From NCBI GenBank assembly GCA_948144175.1, contig CANXME010002527.1, forward strand, positions 124,001 through 188,000: 64,000 bases of DNA. Reading direction: 5' to 3'. The stretch is from Closterium sp. NIES-65. Lineage: Eukaryota > Streptophyta > Zygnematophyceae > Desmidiales > Closteriaceae. Both the position numbers and the translations under genes were made by a program. This document shows, in pieces, positions 33,488 through 43,400 of this stretch; the stretch's first letter is position 1; every line of letters begins with the position of its first letter. The notes under the pieces are model-generated. The model made no database searches. It was given only the letters and a program-made list of their open reading frames with translations, and was not told the DNA's origin.

Positions 33488-33744
33488 TGTCGAGAGTAAA
33501 AGGAATTAAGTTGAAAGGTGGGGCCTAGGCTTAGGAGCCTAGGCCCGAACTTAGGTGTCGAGTAGGTTTCCCTAGGCGAGGTATCGAGTGAGTTGGAAGA
33601 GAGAAATTGGAGAATGAGGTGCTTCACTATAGTTTTGAAGTACATATAGCAAAGGAAACACATAAGGTGCACCACCAATACAAAGTTTAAATAACTACAC
33701 TACTGCTAGAACTACATGCAGTTATAATAAATATAATTTTGACA
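33488..33744 (-). repeat. TRIM 3' LTR
   Basis: 257 bp. Contains a 10-bp perfect hairpin GGGCCTAGGC-TTAGGA-GCCTAGGCCC. Confidence 0.94.
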
Positions 33745-34518
33745 TCCCCCCGTAACTGCATGCAGGAATAGCTAAGTGCAGAGCACAACCTGCAGAGGTA
33801 CACCAACGAACAATAAAACAAGCAACAGCAGGTACACCCCCTCCATCTCCTCACCCTCCCCCTTCCCCTCCCCCACACTGCTGCAGAAGCAGCAGAGAAA
33901 GGGGGAAGAGAGGAGAGGTGGAGGGACGGCTGCTTGTTGCCTCACACCCGCCACCCCGATACCACTCCCCCTGCTCCCCCACATCCTCACACCCTCCTCC
34001 CCCAGCGGCAGCTGCAGCGGTGGGACTGAAAGAAGGAGGAGGGGAAGGGAGAGAGGTGACGCCACACTCCAACACCCTCCACCCCCATACCCTCCTCCCC
34101 ACGGCTGCAGGGAGGCAAAGGAAGAAGGGGGGTGGGAAGGAAGAAAGCCGCAGAGCGGCGAAGAGGTGTCGGTGCAGATGGGTCAGGGGCGGCTTCAGGG
34201 AGTGCAGGGGCGGAAAGAAGGCCCGTCGCGGGCCAGTGCCACGGGGCGCACGACGGGTAGAATAAAAGGGCCCGATCGTGTGCCTCGGGGCACACGACGA
34301 GCAGGGCACCATCGTGTGCCACGGGGCGCACGATGGGCAGTTGAAGGGCACCGTCACGTGCCACGGGGCGCGCGACGGGCAGGGAAGGAGTCACACGCCC
34401 GTGGGCGGGACAAGGTAAAAATAAAATCGTCACGCGCCCTAGGCGCGCGACCGGAAAATATTAGCAGCGGAAGTGTAAAGCGGGCCCACAGGCCAGGACG
34501 AACTCAGCTCTGATACCA

Positions 34519-34775
34519 TGTCGAGAGTAAAAGGAATTAAGTTGAAAGGTGGGGCCTAGGCTTAGGAGCCTAGGCCCGAACTTAGGTGTCGAGTAGGTTT
34601 CCCTAGGCGAGGTATCGAGTGAGTTGGAAGAGAGAAATTGGAGAATGAGGTGCTTCACTATAGTTTTGAAGTACATATAGCAAAGGAAACACATAAGGTG
34701 CACCACCAATACAAAGTTTAAATAACTACACTACTGCTAGAACTACATGCAGTTATAATAAATATAATTTTGACA
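34519..34775 (-). repeat. TRIM 5' LTR
   Basis: Identical to 33488-33744; followed by TSD AGAAC. Confidence 0.94.
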
Positions 34776-34780
34776 AGAAC

Positions 34781-35101
34781 TTCTTTAACCCATCAAGTAG
34801 ATTAAGTTACGCGATTACGAGCTAGTCTAATGTTGGCCTAAGGCATATTAGTCTAGGTCGTATTGGTAGCTTTTAAAGGATGAAAATCGTTAAAGCTTAG
34901 GTTGTAAACTTGCTGCAAAGATTTTAGCTTCAGGTTTTCCATAAGCCTGCATCTGTTTTTTCTGTTTTTCATCGACTAACATCTCCTAATCTCGTGTCTT
35001 AACTGTTTAGAAGGGATGCGGGTTGTTTAAGCTAAGGGTAGAGGCCCTTTGTCTAGACTTCATCGTTTTTCCTTGCCTTTCTATGGCCCTATTCTTTGTC
35101 T
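34781..35101. other. Unique spacer
   Basis: AT-rich DNA with no recognised feature. Confidence 0.5.
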
Positions 35102-35106
35102 CTTAC

Positions 35107-35244
35107 TGTCAGAGGTCCACTGGTGATCCCCTATTGATCCTAGGGAAGGGTTACAGGCATGTTGGCCTGGGGGGTTATGGGCGCACTGACCCGCTACTTA
35201 ACAAGCCCTTTTATCCCAATGGTCTAGTGGTTGGGATTCTGACA
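35107..35244 (+). repeat. Miniature element left LTR
   Basis: 138 bp, TGTCAG...CTGACA, inverted terminal 6 bp (TGTCAG/CTGACA). Confidence 0.9.
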
Positions 35245-35313
35245 TGATGTCAGAGCGAAGGTCTTGGGTTCGAATCCCACTGTGTGCACTTCGGGCATCC
35301 CAGTGCGGGGGGG

Positions 35314-35451
35314 TGTCAGAGGTCCACTGGTGATCCCCTATTGATCCTAAGGAAGGGTTACAGGCATGTTGGCCTGGGGGGTTATGGGCGCACTGACCCG
35401 CTACTTAACAAGCCCTTTTATCCCAATGGTCTAGTGGTTGGGATTCTGACA
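35314..35451 (+). repeat. Miniature element right LTR
   Basis: 138 bp with one change (ctaggg to ctaagg). Confidence 0.9.
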
Positions 35452-35456
35452 CTTAC

Positions 35457-35838
35457 TGCATATCTAGCATCTATTTCTATTGTTCTTCATCGTTTCTGCC
35501 TTTCGTCTCTACGTCGTATGCATATTTTCACTTTTTGTTGTTCCTAGATCTAGAACCGTCATATCCTCCTATTTGACGCGAAATCGCTTTAGGCCTAATC
35601 TTTCTGTCGGTTTATTCGTTATCTTTCATAATCTCATTGCTTTTCTTGCTCGTATGGCGTCTCTCTCCTTGTCCAACTTTCTCGCTCGCCCCCCTCCGCC
35701 TTGTCCGCTCACCTCTTTCCTTTGTCCGCCTCAATTTGTATCTTCTTACTCAAGTTTTACTTCAACACTTCTTCCCTCTCTCGTTCGTTCACTCTCCCTC
35801 TCTCGTTCTCTCTCTCCCGTTCTCTCTCTCTCTCTCTC

Positions 35839-35887
<49 letters not shown>

Positions 35888-36123
35888 CTCTCTCTCGTTC
35901 TCTCTCTCTTTCTCTCTCTCTCTTTCTCTCTCTCCCGTTCTCTCTCTCTCGTTCTCTCTCTCTTTCTCTCTCTCTCTTCTCTCTCTCCCGTTCTCTCTCT
36001 CTCGTTCTCTCTCTTTCGTTCTCTCTCTCTAGTTCTCGCTCTCTCGTTCTCGCTCACTCGTTCTCTCTCTCTCCCTCTTGTTCTCACTCTCTTTCGTTCT
36101 CTCTCACGTCATCTCTCTCTCGT

Positions 36124-36196
<73 letters not shown>

Positions 36197-37471
36197 CCCT
36201 CTCTCGTTCCCTTTGTCTCGTTCCCTCTCACTCGTACCCTCTCTCTCGTTCCCTGTCGCACGCTCCCTCTCTCTCGTTCCCCCCCCCTCTCTCTCCCTCG
36301 CTATAGGTAGCAGTAGATTAATATCTGGTTTATAAGTCGTGTGTTATTGATTCCAACTTTATGTACCGATGTTCAAGCGTGTATTTGCTGGTTGTTATGT
36401 GTTTCTTTTTTCGTTTTTTTTTCCTACATACTCTCATTATTGCTTCAGTCATTTCGTCGTTCTTTGTTGCATATTTTCTGTCTTTCTTTTCTGTGCCCCC
36501 ATCCCTATTATCGTCTCCTGTTTTCATCTGTTATCTACTACAATGTCCCCCCTATTATATGCCTACTCATTTTCATACTTCCGTGGACTTTGTATATTAA
36601 CTTTTGTTTTACTTCTTTACTTGGAACGTATCAGTTGCTTTATGAATTTATGCCTTCATTTGTATCGTGGCATTTCAACATCTAGATATTGGTTTACGAC
36701 GTCGTTTAGGTCGTGTGCATTTCCTTGCTATCTGTGTTCAATAAGCCAGCTTGTGGAGTTGCTTTTCAAAGTTGGCATCAATATCTCCCTCCTTTCCCCC
36801 CCTCCCTTCTCTTTTCACCCTTTCTGTTTCTCCCTTTCCTCCCCCCCAAGGGTTTGGTGTACATTTCGGGAAGGCATGTTCAATTTTAGAAGTCGGAAGA
36901 TAGCAGTTGTGGTGCTTGTTTGTATGGTATTGTATTGTATTGTATTGATGTTTGATTGTTTTTACAGTTTGTGCATTGAGCTTTTGTGTTTGCGTGAATC
37001 TGTGTGATCTTGTATATGCATTTGTATGTGTGTATGTGTGTGGTGTGGTTGTATGCATTCATTCATATCCATTGCAATAACAATGCATGTCTGTGATTTT
37101 TAAAAAGGAAGCTGAGGTCTATCATTTCACAAAAGGTTCATTGGCACACTTAGTGACTCGTGTGCGACCACTTCGAACTGGATTTGATAGAGTTGACTTC
37201 GTTTTTTTACTTCACAGATTGTGTTGTTTCATGTTGTAGTTGATTATTAAAAAACTAAGCTATTGACCTCCCCCCCATGCTAGGCAGGGGATGCGGTAGC
37301 TTAGCTTTTGGGAAATTAACTATCACGCATTTTTATCCATTTACCATCATGCACGCGTGCGTTTTTATATTCCACATTATACGTTATGCATACTAAAGCA
37401 TTCTCCATGCATAAGCATCTATTCCACTTGTTTCATTACATTCATATAAGCATGCGTGTCGAATTCATGAC
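35457..37471. other. Unique, pyrimidine-rich region without a recognised gene
   Basis: Ser/Leu-rich frames arise from the CT microsatellite; the remainder is T-rich with an inverted motif near 37,255-37,305 (AAGCTA / TAGCTT). It could be a UTR or intron of an unseen gene, but nothing supports a product. Confidence 0.45.
35803..36195. repeat. CT microsatellite with CTCTCTCGTT interruptions
   Basis: About 390 bp of (CT)n broken regularly by CGTT. Confidence 0.95.
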
Positions 37472-37476
37472 TCAAG

Positions 37477-37608
37477 TGTCAGAACATTATAGCTTACTTA
37501 TTTGTCTTGGCTATAGTGGGGTATCCCATACAGGGTACAACCCAATTAGGGTTTCCTATTTGTACTCACTTCGTTCATAGTCATTTCATTCTCGTTCTAT
37601 TCCTCTCA
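37477..37608 (+). repeat. copia-4 left LTR
   Basis: 132 bp, TGTCAGAACATTATAGC...CCTCTCA. Confidence 0.94.
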
Positions 37609-37689
37609 TGGTATCGAGCAGGTTCCCCTGTGGGAACTGTGCTTAGGGCCCACCACTACTTCGAACTTTTTTTTTTACCCGGAGTGCGC

Positions 37690-38455
37690 TCCGGGCTCTC
37701 TCTCTTACCTCTGTCGACCGGCCCTTAGCCGCCCGTGCGCCGCCCGTTCAGGCCTCACGCCGCCAGCGCGCCGCCCTAGACGCTAGCGCGCCGCCCGTCC
37801 CGGCTCCGTGCAGCCCGCGCGCCGCCCTTAGCAGCCCGCGCGCCGCCCTAAGCAGCCCGCGCGCCGCCCTAAGCAGCCCGCGCGCCGCTCGCCGCCCCAG
37901 GCCGCCCACGCGCCGTCCGCGCGCCGCCCTTAGCCGCCCGCGCGCCGCCCGCCAGGCCCCAGGCCACCCACGCTCCGCCCGCGCGCCGCCCTTAAACGCC
38001 CACATGCCGCCCGTGCGCCGCCCTTAGCCGCCCGAAGCGCAGCCCGTGAGCCGCCTGTGAGCCGCCCGTGAGCCGCCCGTGCGCCGCCCGTAGCCGCCCG
38101 AAGCGCCGCCCTTGAGCCGCCCGTGAACCGCCCGTGAGCCGCCTGTGCGCCGCCCGTGAACCGCCCGTCCCGGCCCCAAGCCACCCGTGAGCCGCCCACC
38201 CCGGTCCCGCTCCCAGCCGCCCTCGCGCCACGCTGTCCCGGCCCTTCGACGCCCGAGCCGCCCGTGCCACCCGCGTCACCCGAGACGCCCGAGCCGCCCG
38301 TGCCACCTGTGTCACCCGAGCCGCCCGAGCCGCCTACGCAGCTGAGGAGCCGAGCTGCCCGAGCCACCTTTGCCGCCCGAGCCGCCCGAGCCGCCTGTAC
38401 CGCCGAGCGCCCGAGCCGCCCGAGCCGCCCGAGCCGCCCGAGCCGCCTGAGGAGC
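37690..38455 (+). repeat. copia-4 leader minisatellite
   Basis: CCGCCCGTGAGCCGCCC / GCGCGCCGCCC units, followed by CCGAGCCGCC repeats. Confidence 0.8.
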
Positions 38456-38620
38456 TGAGCTGCTGGTCCTGTGGGGCTGCTGTTGTTACTGGGCCGGCAG
38501 AGCTGCTATGTTACCGTATTGCTGTGCTGCTGAGCTGCCCGACCCGTCCTGTCTGGTGAGCACAGCTCCACTGCTACTGCGTACCCCTTCCCGCACTGCT
38601 TGCACTACTAGTCTGTCGTC

Positions 38621-39380
38621 ATGGCTACCCCTAGTGTCCTAGCTTTTGACGGTGAGGGTCGCGCCATTGACTTTGAGGTCTGGGTCGACGACCTGCAGCT
38701 GTTCTTACAGTGCGATAGGGCAGACGGTCTTTCTCTCTTTGACCTCACCTCTGGCGCCGTCTCTGCCCCTGCTGCTGATGCTGACGCCACTGTTCGCTCA
38801 CAGTGGGCCACGCGCGATGCTGCTGCACGTCTTACTGTGCGTCGCCACCTGCCTACCGCTGAGCGCGCGCACTTTAGCCAGTACAAGAGTGCCCAGACCT
38901 TGTACGACGCTGTAGTTGCGCGCTACTCCTCCCCTGCCACTGCTGCACTGAGTCGCCTCATGCTCCCCTTCCTCTTCCCTGACCTTGCCGCCTTTCCCAC
39001 TGTCGCTGATCTCATTACGCACCTCCGCACTAGTGACACTCGCTACCGCGCTGCGCTTCCTGCTGACTTCTGCGCCAAGAACCCCCCCCCCATGTACATC
39101 ACTCTCTACTTTTTAGTCACTCGCCTCCCTGACTCCCTTCGTGTAGTCCGGGACCACTTCCTCGCGGTCTGTCCCACCACCCTCACAGTCGACAGCCTCG
39201 AGAAGGCCCTCCTAGCGGCGGAGAAGAGCATAGTCGCTGTAGGAGCCTCTCGAGGTGACCCCCGCGCCCCCATTTTTTAGGGGTGTTCTCCTTCCCCTCT
39301 CCTGCCCTCTGTTGCCTCTGCCGCTGCGGCCGACCTCGTTGGTCTTGAATCAGTCGGCGCGGCGTCTGCCCCTAGCGGGA
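38621..39380 (+). pseudogene. copia-4 gag, 5' part
   Basis: MATPSVLAFDGEGRAIDF... is the UBN2-type gag domain, ~219 residues, ending at TAG 39278 (GAG in sisters: APIF*GCS). Homology continues to SAPSG at 39,380, where copia-5 is inserted. An in-frame TAG four codons upstream of the ATG fixes the start. The rest of the gene resumes at 54,402. Confidence 0.93.
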
Positions 39381-39516
39381 TGTGGAGAATAGAGCGAGAA
39401 TGAATGAACTATGAGTGAAGTGAGTACAAATAGCAAAACCCTAATTGGGTTGTACCCCCTATGGTATACCCCACTGTAGCCTACACAACAGCATAAGCTA
39501 CATATATGTTCTGACA
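39381..39516 (-). repeat. copia-5 3' LTR
   Basis: 136 bp; carries the AACCC-AATTA-GGGTT hairpin on the element strand. Confidence 0.95.
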
Positions 39517-39724
39517 CACCCCCATAGGCAAAGTGGGGGAGAAAAAGGGGTCACAAGACCAGTCAAGCAAAGCAAAGCAAAGCTCAGGGTGGATCACAAA
39601 GTCACCACACAGTCCGAGCACAAGAGCAAGGCCACAAGGCCAGTTCACATGCAGGAGTACACACATATATATATAAAGCTAGACAAGCAAGAGCAGGTAT
39701 ATATATGTGACAGTACAAGTAAAG

Positions 39725-39957
39725 TCAAGAGGAGAGCAAGTGAGGCAAGACAGGCACAAGACCCAGCTAGGTGCAGAAGCGCTGATGGTCACAAGGTGCG
39801 AGTGCCTTGGTGAACACATCAGCAGTGTTGGCCTCAGAGGCCACGTACGCAAGCCGCAACTGTCCACGCTGCTGTAGCTCACGAGCAAGGAAGTAGCGAA
39901 GAGCAATGTGCTTCGTTCTGTGCTCCAGACGCTGCTCTCGACACAAGGCCAGCATGG
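39725..39957 (-). pseudogene. copia-5 RNase H C-terminal part
   Basis: Continuation of the copia-5 pol beyond the gypsy insertion: KAMLALCREQRLEHRTKH..., ending with the HLLSS-type C-terminus and TGA at 39725. TAG at 39767 replaces CAG (FCT*LGLV). Confidence 0.88.
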
Positions 39958-39961
39958 CCTT

Positions 39962-40378
39962 TGTCACCGCATATGCAAGGGATGCATATGCAATAACAGT
40001 AGAGTGCGGTGCTGTGAAGCAGTATAGCAAATAGCTAAGAATGCATTGAGGTAGATAGATAAGAAGTAGTGTAGGAGGTGTAGCCAGTAGCGAAGTGTCG
40101 GTTGCAAAGGGGTGCAAAAAGGGGGAAATATGTGGGAGCGGTTGGGATGAAGGGGGAAAGGCACCGAAGGGCGAAATGTGGGATTCGAACAAATCCCAAC
40201 CTCGAGCCGCACATTGGAAATGTGCAAGCCGAGGTTGGGTAAGGTCACCCACGCCCACTCACTCGATGCCTATTGTTCGGTATTCTTTCATACTAGTGCA
40301 GAGCGGCTATCCTAGCTACTACACGCGGTGGCACAGCACTAAGAAGGAACCGGTGCGGTGGGGGAGTGATTACGTACA
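39962..40378 (+). repeat. Gypsy repeat A1 (left partial LTR)
   Basis: 417 bp. Contains a hairpin-rich, tRNA-like stretch (40,170-40,250) and the segment 40261-40283 that is complementary to the PBS. Confidence 0.93.
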
Positions 40379-40400
40379 TACCGAACAATAGGCATCGAGT
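40379..40400 (+). promoter_or_regulatory. Gypsy primer-binding site complementary to its own LTR
   Basis: Starts immediately after the A1 terminal CA. Bases 40378-40400 are the exact reverse complement (23/23) of 40261-40283 inside A1 (core CGATGCCTATTGTTCGG). It does not resemble the iMet-tRNA PBS of the copias. This suggests self-priming as known for Tf1 of fission yeast. Confidence 0.7.
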
Positions 40401-40407
40401 CGCAGGC

Positions 40408-43400
40408 ATGGATAAATATGAGCTGCGTTGGGATAGGGTGTTTAGTCGCCGGGAGGAGGAACGAGCACGAGGTGAGCCGTCACGCGAGCGCGGGCGATCT
40501 CTGGAGCGCTCGCCGCGAAGGCCGGCATTTCGCGCAGATAGAGTCCCCGTCGCTGGGGATCGACGGGCGGAAGGGAGGCCTAGCGTGGCAGCGGGTGGAG
40601 AAGGAGACGCCGCAAGCGCGGACGGCGACGTGTGGCGAAGAGGGCATGATCGCGGAGATGGATACGGGAGCGGAGACCGGCGCGCTGTGGGAGTGTTCCG
40701 CTCGCCGGAAGAGCACGGGCGCCGCCGTGATGAGAGGGGCCGTTGGCCGGGCGTCGAGCGATTCGACGCCAACCGAGGAGGGGAGGCCGCAGAAGAGGAA
40801 GAGGCAGAGGAGGACGCAGCGAACCTGGAACGGGCGGTCGAAGACGCCGACGGAGAAGATGACGGCGAGGAACCCGCGGCTAGGATCGGAAACGCCGAGC
40901 CGGAAGGGGCGTACGTTGCCGGGGGCGCAAGCCAGGCAGGGGCAGAAGGATCGCGGTCGGGACGGTCGGAATCACGCGACCACGACGCAAGCCGCCAGGA
41001 GGAGCATTACGCGGAGAGGTCACATCAGCAGGAGCGGCGGGACTGGGGCGTGCATGCCGGCGCTGTGGGGACGCAAGGAGAACGCGGCAAAAGGGAGGAA
41101 GAGGGACCGCGCGCGTCAGGGGAAGGATCGCGGCGCCGGGAGCGGCCTTCTGTTGACCCCCGCGCACTCGACTGGCGCCAGGCTCAAGGGGGCCGGGGCG
41201 AAGACGGCGAACGATCGCCGGACAGGCAGCTGATGCATAAGGGAGGATGGGAGGGCGAGCCACGCGCAGCCAGCCACCACTGGCGGCGGGAAGAAGGACG
41301 CGAGGAGGGGCCCAGCTCATCAGAGAGGCGCGGCCAGCGGCAAGAAGGGCGCGGCGGGGAGGCACGGACGTCAGGCCCGCAAGCGCAATGGGAAAGGAGG
41401 GTGAGCAGCGGGTTCCGCTCGCCTCTCGCCCGGCAGCAGCGGGGAAGAGAAGGCGGCGGAGATAGGCGCTCGCCCGGAGATCGTCGGCAGCAAGGAAGGG
41501 GAGAAGCATGGGAACCGTCGCCAGAGAAGCAGCGGCAGCGAGAGACGAGCACGGCGAGATGGAGAGAGACACGAGTCTCGCCGGCACGAACGCGAGGGCG
41601 TGCGTGGGAGGAGAGGGGCCCGAGAGAAAGGCACGGTGACTCGGGCTGGAATCGGCGGGAGAGCAGAGCTGGAGGGGGGAGCTTAGCATATGGCGCTGAG
41701 CGAGCCCGAGAGGCCAGGGAAGGCATGGAGAGGGCCAAGGAGAGAAGGATTGGGGAAGAGCGGCTGGAAGGGGCCAGGGAATCGCGGGGAGAAGGGTGGG
41801 GAAGTACAGCCAGCGCAACGCGGGTGGAAGTGCCGGCGAGGTTCTCGGGGGACCAAAGGGTGGGGCCGGCCCTCAAGAATTACTTGATGCAGGTGGGGAA
41901 CGTGAGATACCGCTGTGACAGGCAAGGCATGGACCCAATAGACTTCTTCTTGAGCCTGCCCAACACTCTGGAGGGAGAGGCGGAGACCCTGTACCGCATG
42001 AGGATGGACGAGCTGCTGTGGAGGGCAGGGAGGTACGGGGAGGATCCCACCGAGGCATTTCTGGAGCGGCTTCAGCGTCAATTCCCGGGACACACGGCGG
42101 AGCGCGTGAGGGAGTTTCAGGAGTTCAGGAGGGGACGGCCAGAATCCCTACTGACCTACTACAACCGACTGATAAACTTGGCGGAGGATGTGAAATGTTC
42201 GGACAGCAGCCTCCTCATCAGTAAGTTTCTTGGAGGCCTGGACGAAACACTGGGGGGAGGACTGAGGATGAAGGTGTACGAGTTAGGGGCGGATGCGGCA
42301 CTAGAGGAGGTGTTTGACCTGGCGGAAAGGGTGGAGCTGGCACAAAGGAGGTATGAGGTCTACCTGCCGAGGCCGACAGAGAAGAGCCGCAGACCGACAT
42401 GGGCGGCGGCTATGATACCAGAGGAGCGGGGGAGGGTGGACCCACACGGGGAAGAGAGAGCCGACGCGCGCACCTGCTACCGGTGTGGACAGATGGGGCA
42501 CCTCCGCAGAGAGTGCAAAAACTGTGATGGATGTGGGAAGCCCGGGCACCGGAAACGAGAATGTCCGGATGCGGCGAAGTGTGAAATCTGCGGGAAGAAG
42601 GGGCACGAGGCCAAAGAGTGTTACCAGCGGGAGGGAGGGACAAGGAGGAAACCAGAGGAGCTGCAGCGGCAGATCAGCAGGCTGCAGTCTCAACTGCAGG
42701 CCATGGGGTCAGGGTGGGGAGCGGAGGCGGGGATGTACGCCAGGGACGAGGAGGGAGAAGGGGTGGAGCCGGACGTGCAGTGTGCCCTCATGGCCTGGAG
42801 AGGCAGGGAACAGGTGGGGCTGCGTAGCGGGGGGAAGGATGGCAGGCAGGAGCATAGCCGGAAGCCACGTGAGCAGGGGTCCAGGCCAGACGCGCCAGGA
42901 GGAGAGAAGACCCCAGCCCGCCACCCGCAGGAAAGACTCGCGTGCCAGACCTCGGTGCTGCTCGTGGAAGCAGGAGCGGTGGAAGTGGGGGGGGTGAAGG
43001 AAAAAACGGCGATCATTGACACAGGAGCACAGAGCGTGATGCTGGGTAAGGGGATGGCCGAACGGTTGGGGCTGATGGCCCCTGAGAGGCACGTGGCGAA
43101 GGGGATGTTAGTCATGACAGCAGAGGGAGGGGAACCAAAGTGGATGCCGTGCACCCGGACCCCCATAGAGTTGACACTGCTGCCAGGAGGGGAGCATGAA
43201 ACAAGGATCAGGATGAAGTGCGGAATCTCGGAGTCCGAGGACTTTGATCTGCTGATGGGGACGGAATTGGTGTTCGCTGTAGGCATGAGCATATGTACCT
43301 GGATGGAGAAGGTGGAGTTCCGAACGAGATACTGGAAGAAGGAGGGACCATTGGGGCAGCTGCCAGTGCAATTTGTAAGGGTGGAGCCGAAGCGGGCCTA

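Larger units (their letters stand above)
33488..34775 (-). mobile_element. TRIM: 1.29-kb non-coding LTR retrotransposon
   Basis: 257-bp LTRs identical by eye, TSD AGAAC (33483-33487, 34776-34780). The PBS complement ctctgatacca ends at 34518 (TGGTATCAGAGCTGA on the minus strand); a PPT complement (tccccccgt) follows 33744. The 774-bp interior has no recognisable gag-pol; it has hairpin-forming repeats with GTGCCACGGGGCGCACGACG (34,225-34,385) like the post-PBS hairpin of the copias. It must be mobilised in trans, and recently. Confidence 0.94.
35107..35451 (+). mobile_element. Miniature LTR element, 345 bp total (SMART/TRIM-like)
   Basis: Two 138-bp direct repeats (35107-35244, 35314-35451; one difference) run TGTCAGAGGT...GATTCTGACA and are flanked by TSD CTTAC (35102-35106, 35452-35456). 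Only 69 bp lie between. These begin TGATGTCAGAGC, two changes from the iMet PBS, and end in a purine/G run (gtgcggggggg) as a PPT should. No coding capacity. The junction resembles a tRNA: an A-box-like TGGTCTAGTGG at the LTR end and a B-box-like GGTTCGAATCC 50 bp on. Confidence 0.9.

Noticed and set aside
35214-35290. A tRNA gene (tRNA-Glu-like) at 35.2 kb
   Set aside because: A- and B-box-like motifs are present, but the acceptor stem does not close, position 33 is not T, and the LTR boundary runs through it. I describe it as part of the 345-bp LTR element.
35480-36310. A Ser/Leu-rich protein of ~276 residues
   Set aside because: It is a reading of the CT microsatellite; overlapping frames are equally open.
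36341-37007. A Phe/Cys-rich membrane protein at 36.3-37.0 kb
   Set aside because: T-rich DNA open in three frames at once, with no recognisable family or conserved start.
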